From Cyclobacterium xiamenense (lineage in GTDB: Bacteria > Bacteroidota > Bacteroidia > Cytophagales > Cyclobacteriaceae), in assembly GCF_009467825.1 (NCBI RefSeq), contig NZ_WIOK01000018.1, positions 59,481 through 123,480 on the forward strand: a DNA stretch of 64,000 nucleotides, given 5' to 3'. The translations under genes and the position numbers were made by a program. The notes under the pieces are model-generated. The model made no database searches. It was not told where the DNA came from and saw only the letters and a list, made by a program, of their open reading frames with translations. Shown piece by piece: positions 8,601 through 15,914 of the stretch (its first letter is position 1; each line of letters opens with the position of its first letter).

Positions 8601-9702
8601 TACCCGTGAACACACGCTCTTTTTTAATCGTGTCCAGGTATTGGGCAAACAGCTGCCCGTCCAATGCCAGGGATTTCATGTTGATGCCGATTAGTTCCTC
8701 TTGCTCGTACTCGAGGATTTTGGCACCATCGCGGTTGATATGGATGATGTTTCCCTCCAGATCGTGCCGAAACATAAGCCCATGGACGTTTTCAAAGAAA
8801 TCCTTAAATTCCTTTTCCCGTTCTTTTATTTTTAACGCTTCTTTCTTTTGCTGACTGATTTGATTGATGATACACAAGATCTCAGGACCTTCGGAGGAAA
8901 TCTTTTCGGCGCTCATTTCAAACCATTCTTTTTTACCACGTAGCGAAAGGGTATATTCGGTGGTTTTTTTTTCTCCGGAACGGTACGCCTCCCCGATGAT
9001 TCCTTCAAAAAGAGCTGTTTGCTCCTTCGAAAAACCGAGGTCACTAATTTTTTTCTTTAGAAACTCCTGAGGAGAAACAAACAGTTGCTGCTCTTTTGCG
9101 GTGAAATAGTCGTGTATAACCAATTTTTTGTCCACCAGAAACACCAGATCTCCCACGTTTTTTAAAACCTGTTCGATTTTTTTGTTTGCCTGATTCAGCT
9201 TCAATTTTTCCATGCGCAACTGAATCAGTTTTTCTACTTCTTTGGAAAGAATATACAATGCACGGGCCTGGGCGGAATCGAGCTGCCGGGGTTTACGATC
9301 CAATACGCAAAGGGTGCCAAGGGGATATCCCTGCTCGGTTTTTATCGGAAATCCCGCATAAAACCGGACATGTTCCGTACTGGTGACAGCAGGGATTGTA
9401 TCAAACCGGGGATCTTTGCTGGCATCGCGTACTTCCAGCATCCCGTCATCCAGGATGGTGTATTGGCAAAACGAATCTTTTTTGGGCGTTTCCTGAAAGT
9501 CTATGCCTACTTTTGATTTAAACCATTGCCGGCTGCTATCCAGTAGGGTTACCAACGCAATAGGTGTTTGACAGATTTCCGCAGCCAGCTCGGTCAGGTT
9601 ATCGAAGGAAGCTTCCGGTGCAGAATCCAAAAGTTTGGTAGCAAGTAGCGCTTCCAAACGTTCGTCTTCGTTTTTCGGTAATGGGAGTTCCCTGTGTTGC
9701 AT
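5692..9702 (-). CDS. Hybrid sensor histidine kinase (GAF-PASx4-HK-REC-REC-HPt)
   Basis: This 1336-residue soluble kinase contains an entire phosphorelay in one chain. In order: a GAF domain (about 1-160, with DSSRQWFKSKVG and the SFCQYTI segment), about four PAS/PAC modules (180-675; several end in DISERK), HisKA with the phosphorylatable histidine in NMSHEIRTPLNG (about 705), HATPase (about 810-925, DTGIGIP and GTGLGLAI), a receiver with VFMDLRMP (about 940-1060), a second receiver with LMDIQMPIMNGYE (about 1090-1205), and a C-terminal HPt with GHKLKGSAAT. No transmembrane helix is visible, so it senses cytoplasmic signals. It has no adjacent regulator, and the single-domain receivers at both ends of the window are possible partners (inference). 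Confidence 0.93.
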   Translation of the reverse strand: MQHRELPLPKNEDERLEALLATKLLDSAPEASFDNLTELAAEICQTPIALVTLLDSSRQWFKSKVGIDFQETPKKDSFCQYTILDDGMLEVRDASKDPRFDTIPAVTSTEHVRFYAGFPIKTEQGYPLGTLCVLDRKPRQLDSAQARALYILSKEVEKLIQLRMEKLKLNQANKKIEQVLKNVGDLVFLVDKKLVIHDYFTAKEQQLFVSPQEFLKKKISDLGFSKEQTALFEGIIGEAYRSGEKKTTEYTLSLRGKKEWFEMSAEKISSEGPEILCIINQISQQKKEALKIKEREKEFKDFFENVHGLMFRHDLEGNIIHINRDGAKILEYEQEELIGINMKSLALDGQLFAQYLDTIKKERVFTGTGRLVSRSGKTVTFHFNNVLFESQLGASYILGNGMDMTESLRSHEELETAAASINKERALLKTIIDNIPINVYAKNNRFEKTLVNRAELTYLGITEEKDALGKTDETLFDAKTAQEAREEDQSVILNGEVILNKEVVQTHQSGRKRYCLISKIPLRDAAGKITGMVGITNDISERKKAELALLEKGNRLEAIIRGTNAGTWEWAIQREKILINERYAEMLGYRAADMAEFTASKWNSLCHPDDLLHREHLLQKHFEGKTDFYACEIRLKHKEGHYVWVQDRGKVFSSDASGKPEIMYGTHQDISERKRIENQLKEAKEAAENANQAKSEFLANMSHEIRTPLNGVIGFSDLLMKTPLSDTQLQYMKTVYQSAHSLLDLINDILDFSKIEANKMDLSIEKSDIFELGTQVADITKYQAHSKGLELLLNLSPNLPRFIYADDVRLRQILVNLLTNAIKFTERGEVELKVEKRDEGLQEGVPVLFRFSVKDTGIGIPMEKQQKIFDAFSQEDASTTRKFGGTGLGLAISNKLLGLMGSGLQLKSEPGKGSTFYFDIQLMAEQGAEDGWPENHGIRRVLVVDDNETNRNLVQEILIAKKIACLQASNGMEALQLMEENGQIDLVFMDLRMPFLDGMETTQKIRKLSDPALSQVPVVLLSSSNDDALDRTRMRDLRINHRILKPIKVHQLAQVIQKIAHPDEVAPEDSQPSISEEKNILASSTYTVLIAEDNPINMKLSKIILSKISPTIQLVEADNGLKAYEYVLRHKPDLILMDIQMPIMNGYETSKAIRSIENGKDLPIIALTAGTVKGERERCLESGMNDYMSKPLVQESLTQMIIKWLMPAQQENRTASDPLENSGFKKQHFDRTHLLSLFDGDKSLGRELLKIAKTTLEESHTRLQAALKNQDKAVLLEMGHKLKGSAATAGFFVLLPLTDQLERNAETTENGLLFAVGDKILDELDYLLKNFEQFKL

Positions 9703-9885
9703 CGTAAGGTTTTGATTCCTATTTCGCTGTGATTTTACTTAAAAATCCAAGTATATCCTAAAATTCACCGTGCAATTTTCACTTTAACGACTTTAAAAAA
9801 TCCATTTAAATATATTAAAAACAAAAATAAAGATGCAACATGCATTTCTAAGCTAGTGAAACTAACAATGGAAATTTACCCAAAT

Positions 9886-10224
9886 CTAATATTCCTCTAG
9901 AACCGACGCTCCGGAGCTTTCGTCACCTGAGGTCCACTGCCATTTTTCGTGCAGTCTGATCTTGCCATTAGCCAGGATTTCGGGGGTGGAGCGACAGGTG
10001 CCGGTCATGATTTCCCCGGACGGGTCAACCTGATGGTAGCTCATGGTAATGGTACCGGCTTCATCTACGGTCCCAAGCAAATGCCCCATAAGAATGGATT
10101 CACTGCGGTAGCTACACCATAGCAGGCGGCCCTGTTGCTGGTAATGAAAAAGGATATCCCCGGATACGGCGCCATTGGTAGTGGTTCGGACCAATTTGAA
10201 TTTCTTATTGTGGTAGTGAATCAT
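9886..10224 (-). CDS. Small MORN-like protein often labelled N-acetylglutamate synthase
   Basis: The 112-residue protein belongs to a family common in Bacteroidota whose members carry the database label N-acetylglutamate synthase. Nothing in the sequence supports that activity: there is no GNAT acetyl-CoA motif and no amino-acid kinase domain. It is instead a run of short antiparallel strands with repeated pattern (ILFHYQQQGRLLWCSY, GHLLGTVDEAGTITMSYHQV, IRLHEKWQWTSGDESSG), which suggests a small beta-sheet protein. The highly conserved C-terminal HEKWQWTSGD segment is the best recognition mark. It is a single gene between two divergent promoters. Confidence 0.7.
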   Translation of the reverse strand: MIHYHNKKFKLVRTTTNGAVSGDILFHYQQQGRLLWCSYRSESILMGHLLGTVDEAGTITMSYHQVDPSGEIMTGTCRSTPEILANGKIRLHEKWQWTSGDESSGASVLEEY

Positions 10225-10289
10225 CGGGCTTGTATAGAGTTAGGTATAGTCGGTAACAAAAGCTGCGGGATAAAATAAAGGGAAATTGG

Positions 10290-10297
10290 TATCTTTG
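10290..10297 (+). promoter_or_regulatory. Bacteroidota -7 box TATCTTTG
   Basis: Exact match to TAnnTTTG, 30 bases before the ATG at 10328, consistent with a leader of about 25 bases. No TTTG is visible at the -33 distance. It supports the internal start chosen for the gene at 10328. Confidence 0.4.
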
Positions 10298-10327
10298 ACA
10301 AACCCGTACCAAAAAAAACTTCGGACC

Positions 10328-11137
10328 ATGACTCGTTTCTCCTTTTTGCGCTATTTGTTTGGATTTCTTCTCCTTTTCTCCTTTTTCCCAGGCGTTTTTT
10401 CTCAGCTGCTTTACGGGCAGGAGCAAACGCAAATACGGATACTTGCCTACAATATCCATCATGCCAACCCTCCTTCCTTGCCGGATTCGATAGACTTGCC
10501 TGCCATTGCCCGGGTGATTCGTGAAAGTGGGGCCGATCTGGTTGCCTTACAAGAGGTGGATGTGCGCACTTCGCGATCGGGAAAATCGGTTCATCAGGCC
10601 GAAGCTCTGGCAGAATTGACCGGTATGTATTTTTATTTCTCCCGTTCCATTTCTTTTCAGGGCGGAGAATACGGGAATGCCATTCTTTCCCGGTATCCCA
10701 TCGAAACTTCGGAGAAAATCCCCCTTTCCACCGAAGAAGGTACGGAGCCACGGGCCTTATTGCTTGCTACCGTTGCCCTGCCCAGGGGGCAAAAGGTGTT
10801 GTTTGCCGCTACCCATTTGGATTTTAGTAACCCCGAGATCACTGCCCGGCAAGCAAGGGACATCACCGGGAAGCTAAAGAACCAACCCATGCCAGTTATC
10901 CTTGCGGGCGATTTCAATGCAACCCCCGGGTCCAGGGCGATCAACGAGCTGGACGGGTACTTCCAACGAACCTGTGTGGAGAGTTGCCCGCCTACCATTC
11001 CTGTCATTAATCCGGATAAAACCATCGATTTTATTTTTTATAGCCGCAATAAAAACATCGAAGTAATCCACCACGAGGTGATTCAGGAGACCTATGCCTC
11101 CGATCATTTGCCGGTACTGGCTACGCTGGCCTGGTAA
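10328..11137 (+). CDS. Secreted endonuclease/exonuclease/phosphatase-fold enzyme
   Basis: The 269-residue protein begins with a signal peptide (hydrophobic stretch through about residue 25), followed by an EEP-superfamily catalytic domain, the fold of DNase I, sphingomyelinases and inositol-phosphate phosphatases. Active-site segments are LAYNIHHANP (Asn), LVALQEVDV (metal-binding Glu), ILAGDFNATPGS (Asp/Asn), and the closing YASDHLPVLA (Asp-His). The substrate cannot be told from sequence; secretion and the sugar-hydrolase neighbours point to a phosphodiester or phosphate outside the cytoplasm. I chose the ATG at 10328 because it yields a clean signal peptide and follows a promoter box, whereas the longer frame from 10286 overlaps that box. 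Confidence 0.85.
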   Translation: MTRFSFLRYLFGFLLLFSFFPGVFSQLLYGQEQTQIRILAYNIHHANPPSLPDSIDLPAIARVIRESGADLVALQEVDVRTSRSGKSVHQAEALAELTGMYFYFSRSISFQGGEYGNAILSRYPIETSEKIPLSTEEGTEPRALLLATVALPRGQKVLFAATHLDFSNPEITARQARDITGKLKNQPMPVILAGDFNATPGSRAINELDGYFQRTCVESCPPTIPVINPDKTIDFIFYSRNKNIEVIHHEVIQETYASDHLPVLATLAW

Positions 11138-11317
11138 CAGGAGCAAGAAGCCCTGCTTTTCTAGCGGTTTCGGGTAGGTAGGCAGCGATTCGTTTGGGTA
11201 ACTTGTTTTTTACTGGTAAATTCATGGCCTCGTGGCGCAGGTGGGGTAGCTTCGAAAGAGCTGTCTGGGCGGGCGTAAATTGACACGCGATACAAATCAA
11301 TAAAAAAATACCGGTAC

Positions 11318-12310
11318 ATGAAATGCATCTTTCGAGTCTTGGCGGGGTGGTGTTGCCTCCAGATAGTCACTTCCTGTGGCTCTTCCGGGCCTGCAGAGCA
11401 GGTTTTTTCCGGTAACCCGGTCTTACCGGGCTGGTATGCAGATCCGGAAGTAATCGTGTATGGGGACCGGTATTGGATTTACCCAACCTATTCCGATGCA
11501 TTTGATCGGCAGGTATTTATGGATGCGTTTTCCTCGACGGATTTGGTCAATTGGACGAAACATGAGCGAATCTTGGATACCGCAGCGGTAACCTGGGCCA
11601 AACGAGCCATGTGGGCACCTGGAGTCATACAAAAAGGAGATCGGTATTACCTGTTTTTTTCGGCAAATGACGTGCACGAAGGAGAAATTGGCGGCATTGG
11701 GGTGGCCGTGGCGGATCGCCCGGAAGGCCCCTTCCGGGATCTTCTGGGCAAACCCCTGATCAATGAAATTATAAACGAAGCACAGCCAATCGATCAATAC
11801 ATCTTTCGGGATACCGACGGGGAGTATTACATGTATTACGGAGGGTGGGGTAGGTGTAACGTAGTTCGTCTCAACGCGGATTTTTCCGGCCTGGTTGCTT
11901 TTGAGGATGGATCCCTTTTCAAAGAAGTAACTCCAGAGGGATACGTGGAAGGCCCCTTTATGTTTGTCCGGGATGGAAACTATTATTTTATGTGGTCGGA
12001 AGGAAACTGGACGGGACCCGATTACCGCGTAGCCTACGCGATTTCGGACAATCCGTTTGGCCCGTTTCGAAAAGAGGGAGTAATTTTACAACAAGACGAG
12101 ACCGTTGCCCGAGGAGCGGGGCATCACTCCGTTCTTAAGATACCCGGGGAAGATGTCCACTACATGGTGTACCACCGGCGGCCCCTGGAGGAAACCGATC
12201 CCAATCATCGGGTTACCTGCATCGATCGCATGGAATTTGGTCCGGACGGAAAGATTCTGCCCGTGACATTGACCCATGAGGGAGTAAAAAGTCACCCGAT
12301 ACAACCTTAA
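11318..12310 (+). CDS. Glycoside hydrolase family 43 lipoprotein
   Basis: The 330-residue lipoprotein (lipobox VTSC near residue 20) has a five-bladed propeller of the GH43 type, a family that removes arabinose, xylose or galactose units from plant and algal polysaccharides. Catalytic residues are in place: the base Asp in GWYADPEV, the pKa-modulating Asp in QPIDQYIFRD, and the acid Glu in YVEGPFMFVR. Blade repeats such as GDRYWIYPT, GDRYYLFFSA, DGEYYMYYGG and DGNYYFMWSE are visible. It begins a tight plus-strand run with GH18, nitrilase and NUDIX genes (14 bases to the next). Specific substrate is not predictable. Confidence 0.88.
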   Translation: MKCIFRVLAGWCCLQIVTSCGSSGPAEQVFSGNPVLPGWYADPEVIVYGDRYWIYPTYSDAFDRQVFMDAFSSTDLVNWTKHERILDTAAVTWAKRAMWAPGVIQKGDRYYLFFSANDVHEGEIGGIGVAVADRPEGPFRDLLGKPLINEIINEAQPIDQYIFRDTDGEYYMYYGGWGRCNVVRLNADFSGLVAFEDGSLFKEVTPEGYVEGPFMFVRDGNYYFMWSEGNWTGPDYRVAYAISDNPFGPFRKEGVILQQDETVARGAGHHSVLKIPGEDVHYMVYHRRPLEETDPNHRVTCIDRMEFGPDGKILPVTLTHEGVKSHPIQP

Positions 12311-12324
12311 AACACGCATCGTTG

Positions 12325-13284
12325 ATGATACGCTTTCTGTTTTTTTTACTGCCCTTTTCTTTTGCCTGTTCACTGGGAATAGGAGACGAAAAGGATCCCG
12401 ATCCGCCGTTTCGGGTTGTGGGATACTTGTTTAGTCCCTCCGATTGGAAGGCCGGACTTGCAGACATCGACTGGAGCTTGTACACAGACGTATGCCTGGC
12501 ATTTATCCAGCCTGATGCAAATGGGCACTTTGCTCCCAATGCCGTCTACGAAGAAATTGTGGCGGCCGCGCACAAACAAGGTGCAAACGTCTTTGTCTCC
12601 ATCGGAGGAGGAGAGCCTCCCGAATACCTCGCACGCTTGATGCGCCCCGAAAACCGGGAGCATTGGGTGGAGCAACTTGCACAATTGGTGCGTGTCCATG
12701 GTTTTGATGGTGTGGATGTGGACCTGGAAAATGCCTTGATCAACGAAGACTATGCACCGTTTGTGCAGGCCTTGTCCCGTCGGCTGAAACAGGATGGAAA
12801 ACGGATGACCGCCGCCCTGGCTAGTTGGAATGGCGATTCCATTTCTGATGAGGTACTGGCCCTGTATGATTGGATCAACCTCATGTCCTACGACGATACG
12901 GGTCCCTGGAACCTCGAGAAGCCGGGACAACATGCTCCGTTTGAAATGGCCGTTTTGGACATACAGTATTACCGGGATCAACGGAACGTACCGGTAGAGA
13001 AAATTCTTCTGGGACTTCCCTTTTATGGGTACGGGTTCGGCCCGGGAGCTCCGACGAACCTTAGGTATCGGCAGATTTTGGAGCGGTATCCCACTGCTTA
13101 CCGGCAAGATAGCCTGGTCATGCCCGAAGGAGGCGTGTTGTATTACAATTCCCCGGGTCTCATCCGGAAAAAGACCCGTTTGGCTAGGGAATTGGGCCTG
13201 GGAGGCGTGATGGTCTGGCACATACAGGCAGATTCCCGGGAGGAACATTCCCTGAGCAATGCAATCCGGGATGAATTAGACTAA
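12325..13284 (+). CDS. Glycoside hydrolase family 18 lipoprotein
   Basis: The 319-residue protein is a TIM barrel of the GH18 family (chitinases and endo-beta-N-acetylglucosaminidases). The family signature is complete: FVSIGGGEPP (the SxGG motif) and HGFDGVDVDLEN, where the final Glu is the catalytic acid of DxxDxDxE. Later strands WINLMSYDD and GVMVWHIQAD also fit. The N-terminus is hydrophobic and ends in FSFAC, an atypical lipobox, so surface attachment is likely but not certain. I use the ATG at 12325 rather than the TTG three bases before. Together with GH43 upstream it suggests trimming of an N-acetylglucosamine-containing glycan. Confidence 0.87.
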   Translation: MIRFLFFLLPFSFACSLGIGDEKDPDPPFRVVGYLFSPSDWKAGLADIDWSLYTDVCLAFIQPDANGHFAPNAVYEEIVAAAHKQGANVFVSIGGGEPPEYLARLMRPENREHWVEQLAQLVRVHGFDGVDVDLENALINEDYAPFVQALSRRLKQDGKRMTAALASWNGDSISDEVLALYDWINLMSYDDTGPWNLEKPGQHAPFEMAVLDIQYYRDQRNVPVEKILLGLPFYGYGFGPGAPTNLRYRQILERYPTAYRQDSLVMPEGGVLYYNSPGLIRKKTRLARELGLGGVMVWHIQADSREEHSLSNAIRDELD

Positions 13285-13314
13285 TGGAAGGATGCACCGG
13301 AGACCGTTTTTCCA

Positions 13315-14304
13315 ATGACTACCAAAAAGACGATGGAGCGAAAAAAGAATGTAACGATTGCTTCCGCCCAATTTGAAAATGCAAGTGGGGATAAGGAAAA
13401 AAACCTGGATACTATCGAAAAGTTGAGCCAAAGCGCTGCCGCCGAGGGAGCAGATGTGATCGCTTTTCACGAATGTTCCGTCACGGGATATACCTTTGCG
13501 CGCAAACTGGACAAAGAGCAATTGCTGGACCTGGCTGAGTTTGTGCCGGAAGGCCCAAGCACCAGGAGGCTGGTGGAAATTGCCGGGAAATACGGCATCG
13601 TCATTCTGGCAGGGCTATTCGAAAAAGATACCTCGGGTGCTGTTTTCAAATGTTACGTTTGTGTGGATGGGAACGGGCTACGGGCCAGGTATCACAAGCT
13701 TCATCCTTTTATCAACCCCCACATTACGCCCGGTTCGGCCTATTGTGTTTTTGAACTTCACGGCTGGAAATGCGGGATTCTGATATGCTACGACAACAAT
13801 ATTGTAGAAAATGTACGTGCGACCAGCCTTCTGGGCGCGGAGATAATTTTTATGCCGCATGTTACCATGTGCACGCCCTCTACGCGGCCGGGTGCGGGGT
13901 TTGTCGATCCCGCTTTGTGGCAGAACCGGCACAAAGACCCTACCTCGTTGCGGATAGAATTTGACGGAATGAAGGGAAGGCAATGGCTGATGAAATGGCT
14001 TCCTTCCCGGGCCTACGATAACGGTATCTACGCGGTCTTTTCCAACCCGATAGGAATGGATGACGACCAGTTAAAAAATGGCTGTTCCATGATTCTGGAC
14101 CCTTTTGGGGATGTCATCGCCGAGTGCCGAAAGTTGGACAATGACTTCTGCCTGGCCACTCTGGACCCGGAAAAGCTTCAGCAGGCGGGCGGATTTCGGT
14201 ACAAAAATGCCCGACGGCCCGTATTGTACCGGGACATCATTGGAAAGGAACATGCATCCACACAAAAAGTGGCCTGGATAAACGACCGAAAAAACAAAGA
14301 ATAA
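13315..14304 (+). CDS. Nitrilase-superfamily carbon-nitrogen hydrolase
   Basis: The 329-residue cytoplasmic enzyme belongs to the family that hydrolyses amide or nitrile C-N bonds. The Glu-Lys-Cys triad is present: Glu in IAFHECSVTGY, Lys in ARYHKLHPFI, and the nucleophilic Cys in CGILICYDNN. The stretch after the cysteine, with MCTPSTRPGAGFVDP, is longer than in simple omega-amidases and resembles a Bacteroidota subgroup of unknown substrate. It lies 30 bases after the GH18 gene and one base before the NUDIX frame, so the enzymes are probably coexpressed. A role in breaking down an amide released from the glycan is inference. Confidence 0.87.
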   Translation: MTTKKTMERKKNVTIASAQFENASGDKEKNLDTIEKLSQSAAAEGADVIAFHECSVTGYTFARKLDKEQLLDLAEFVPEGPSTRRLVEIAGKYGIVILAGLFEKDTSGAVFKCYVCVDGNGLRARYHKLHPFINPHITPGSAYCVFELHGWKCGILICYDNNIVENVRATSLLGAEIIFMPHVTMCTPSTRPGAGFVDPALWQNRHKDPTSLRIEFDGMKGRQWLMKWLPSRAYDNGIYAVFSNPIGMDDDQLKNGCSMILDPFGDVIAECRKLDNDFCLATLDPEKLQQAGGFRYKNARRPVLYRDIIGKEHASTQKVAWINDRKNKE

Positions 14305-14305
14305 C

Positions 14306-14731
14306 GTGGAAAAACAAGGAATGCCCGAATGCTTTTACCGGGTGAGTGTAAAGGCGCTGGTGTTGGATGCCTCCCGGCGCTTTTTGCTGGTTCAGGAAGA
14401 CAACGACTGGTGGGAACTACCCGGCGGAGGCCTGGACTTTGGCGAAAGTCCCAGAGAAGGAATTCGTCGGGAAATATGGGAGGAAATGCGCCTGAAAACG
14501 ACGTATGTCGCTGGTACGCCCAGCTACTTTTTTACCGTAAAAAACCACAAAGGGGTGTTTATTGCCAATGCTGTCTACGAAACCAAATTGGCCCACCTTG
14601 ACTTTGTTCCTTCTCCCGAATGCGTAAATGTGCGTTTTTTTTCCCCGCAGGAGGTATTGGCCGCGGCTAACATGTATCCCAATGTACGGGTTTTTGCGTC
14701 CATTTTTGACAAGGAGGCAAGAAGTGACTAA
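14306..14731 (+). CDS. NUDIX hydrolase
   Basis: The 141-residue protein hydrolyses a nucleoside diphosphate linked to another group. The NUDIX box is intact from GGGLDFGESP to REIWEEM (pattern Gx5Ex7REUxEE). The rest of the fold matches, with RFLLVQEDNDWWELPGGG before the box. Two starts are possible: GTG at 14306, one base after the nitrilase stop, or ATG at 14321, which removes five residues (MEKQG) and still keeps the first strand CFYRVSVKALVLD. The second may be the real one. The gene is convergent with the arginase gene, 12 bases away. Confidence 0.88.
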   Translation: MEKQGMPECFYRVSVKALVLDASRRFLLVQEDNDWWELPGGGLDFGESPREGIRREIWEEMRLKTTYVAGTPSYFFTVKNHKGVFIANAVYETKLAHLDFVPSPECVNVRFFSPQEVLAAANMYPNVRVFASIFDKEARSD

Positions 14732-14743
14732 TCACGAATCCGG

Positions 14744-15694
14744 TCAAAAGTGAGTGATCAGCGAGTGCGTCGTGGTTTCCAACACGGCAAATGCATTTTC
14801 CGCCATGGCATTTTCGGTGTCCAGGGTGGGGTTAACTTCGACGATTTCCCAGGCACAGACGCGTTTATCTTTAATAAGGGCCTTGTTTAGTCGCATGGCT
14901 TCTTCTACGGTTAACCCATTGGGAACAGGGGTTCCGGTGCCTTTCGATAGGGAGTCATCCAGGGTGTCCACGTCAAAGGATATGTACACTTGCTCACAGT
15001 CTTTGAGGGCCTCCAGCGCCACGGCTGCTGTTTTGGAAACCCCTTGTTTTCGTAGCGTTTCTACCGAAATGGAAGGGATTTGGTAGCGCTCGATCAGGTA
15101 GTCTTCTGGTTGTTCCGTATCCCTTACCCCGATAAACACAATGTCTTCCGGCCGTATTGCGGGGGCCACGCCTCCGATATTCTTTATCTTTTCCCAATAG
15201 GCGACTGTACCGGGAAGCGGATCGTTCTGTTTCTGCTCCAGATTGTCCATGCCCAGGCTGATCGCAAGGGGCATTCCGTGCATGTTTCCCGATGGAGTGG
15301 TATATGGCGAATGTAAATCGGCATGCGCATCAATCCAGATCACCCCCAGTCGTTTATTCGGGTGAGCTGCCTTTATGCCCATGATGGTACCGGCTGCGGT
15401 GGAGTGGTCTCCTGCGAGAATGATCGGAAATTTTTGTTGGGAGCGGAGGGACTTGATGGTTTGGAAGACATTTTGCAGTACTTCGTAGACGCCGTCGATG
15501 TAGTTGGCGAACGGGTGCTGATTTTCTCGCCACAGGTAGTTGTTGGCATCTTTCACGTTGATCGGATCAAATCGGGTAAAGAAATCCGATTTTTTATCCA
15601 GACTGGCTACTTTTAGCGCATCGATGCCCATGCTTGCTCCTCGTGTTCCAGCTGCCAGTTCCGATCGCACTTCCACCAGTTTTATGTCTCTCAT
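14744..15694 (-). CDS. rocF: Arginase-family ureohydrolase
   Basis: The 316-residue manganese enzyme hydrolyses arginine (or a related guanidino compound) to urea. The three metal-binding segments are present in order: ILAGDHSTAAG, VIWIDAHADLHSP and VYISFDVDTLDDS, with a late Glu in WEIVEVNPTLD. The length is normal for arginase, and the extra loop after DAHADLHSP (TTPSGNMHGMPLAISLG) favours arginase over agmatinase. No urease or ornithine gene is adjacent. It is transcribed alone, divergent from the aminotransferase gene. Confidence 0.88.
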   Translation of the reverse strand: MRDIKLVEVRSELAAGTRGASMGIDALKVASLDKKSDFFTRFDPINVKDANNYLWRENQHPFANYIDGVYEVLQNVFQTIKSLRSQQKFPIILAGDHSTAAGTIMGIKAAHPNKRLGVIWIDAHADLHSPYTTPSGNMHGMPLAISLGMDNLEQKQNDPLPGTVAYWEKIKNIGGVAPAIRPEDIVFIGVRDTEQPEDYLIERYQIPSISVETLRKQGVSKTAAVALEALKDCEQVYISFDVDTLDDSLSKGTGTPVPNGLTVEEAMRLNKALIKDKRVCAWEIVEVNPTLDTENAMAENAFAVLETTTHSLITHF

Positions 15695-15914
15695 TCCTGT
15701 TTTGTTAGATTAGACGCAAAATTCCCATAAAATGAAGATGAATACAAATTAATTTTTGATGAAGGTACCTCCTGCTTAGGGAAGGTCGGGTATGAAACCA
15801 AAAAAAATTGATTATTTTGCACCATATGTTATACCAAGGCACTTCGCTGGCCACTATACCTGGCTTGTGAGGGGGCTTAACTTAAAAAAGAACCACTAAC
15901 TAAAATTAATCCCA

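Noticed and set aside
12370..13248. Long minus-strand open frame of 292 codons opposite the GH18 gene
   Set aside because: It lies wholly antisense to a well-supported enzyme gene, lacks recognisable domains and reflects codon bias of the real frame.
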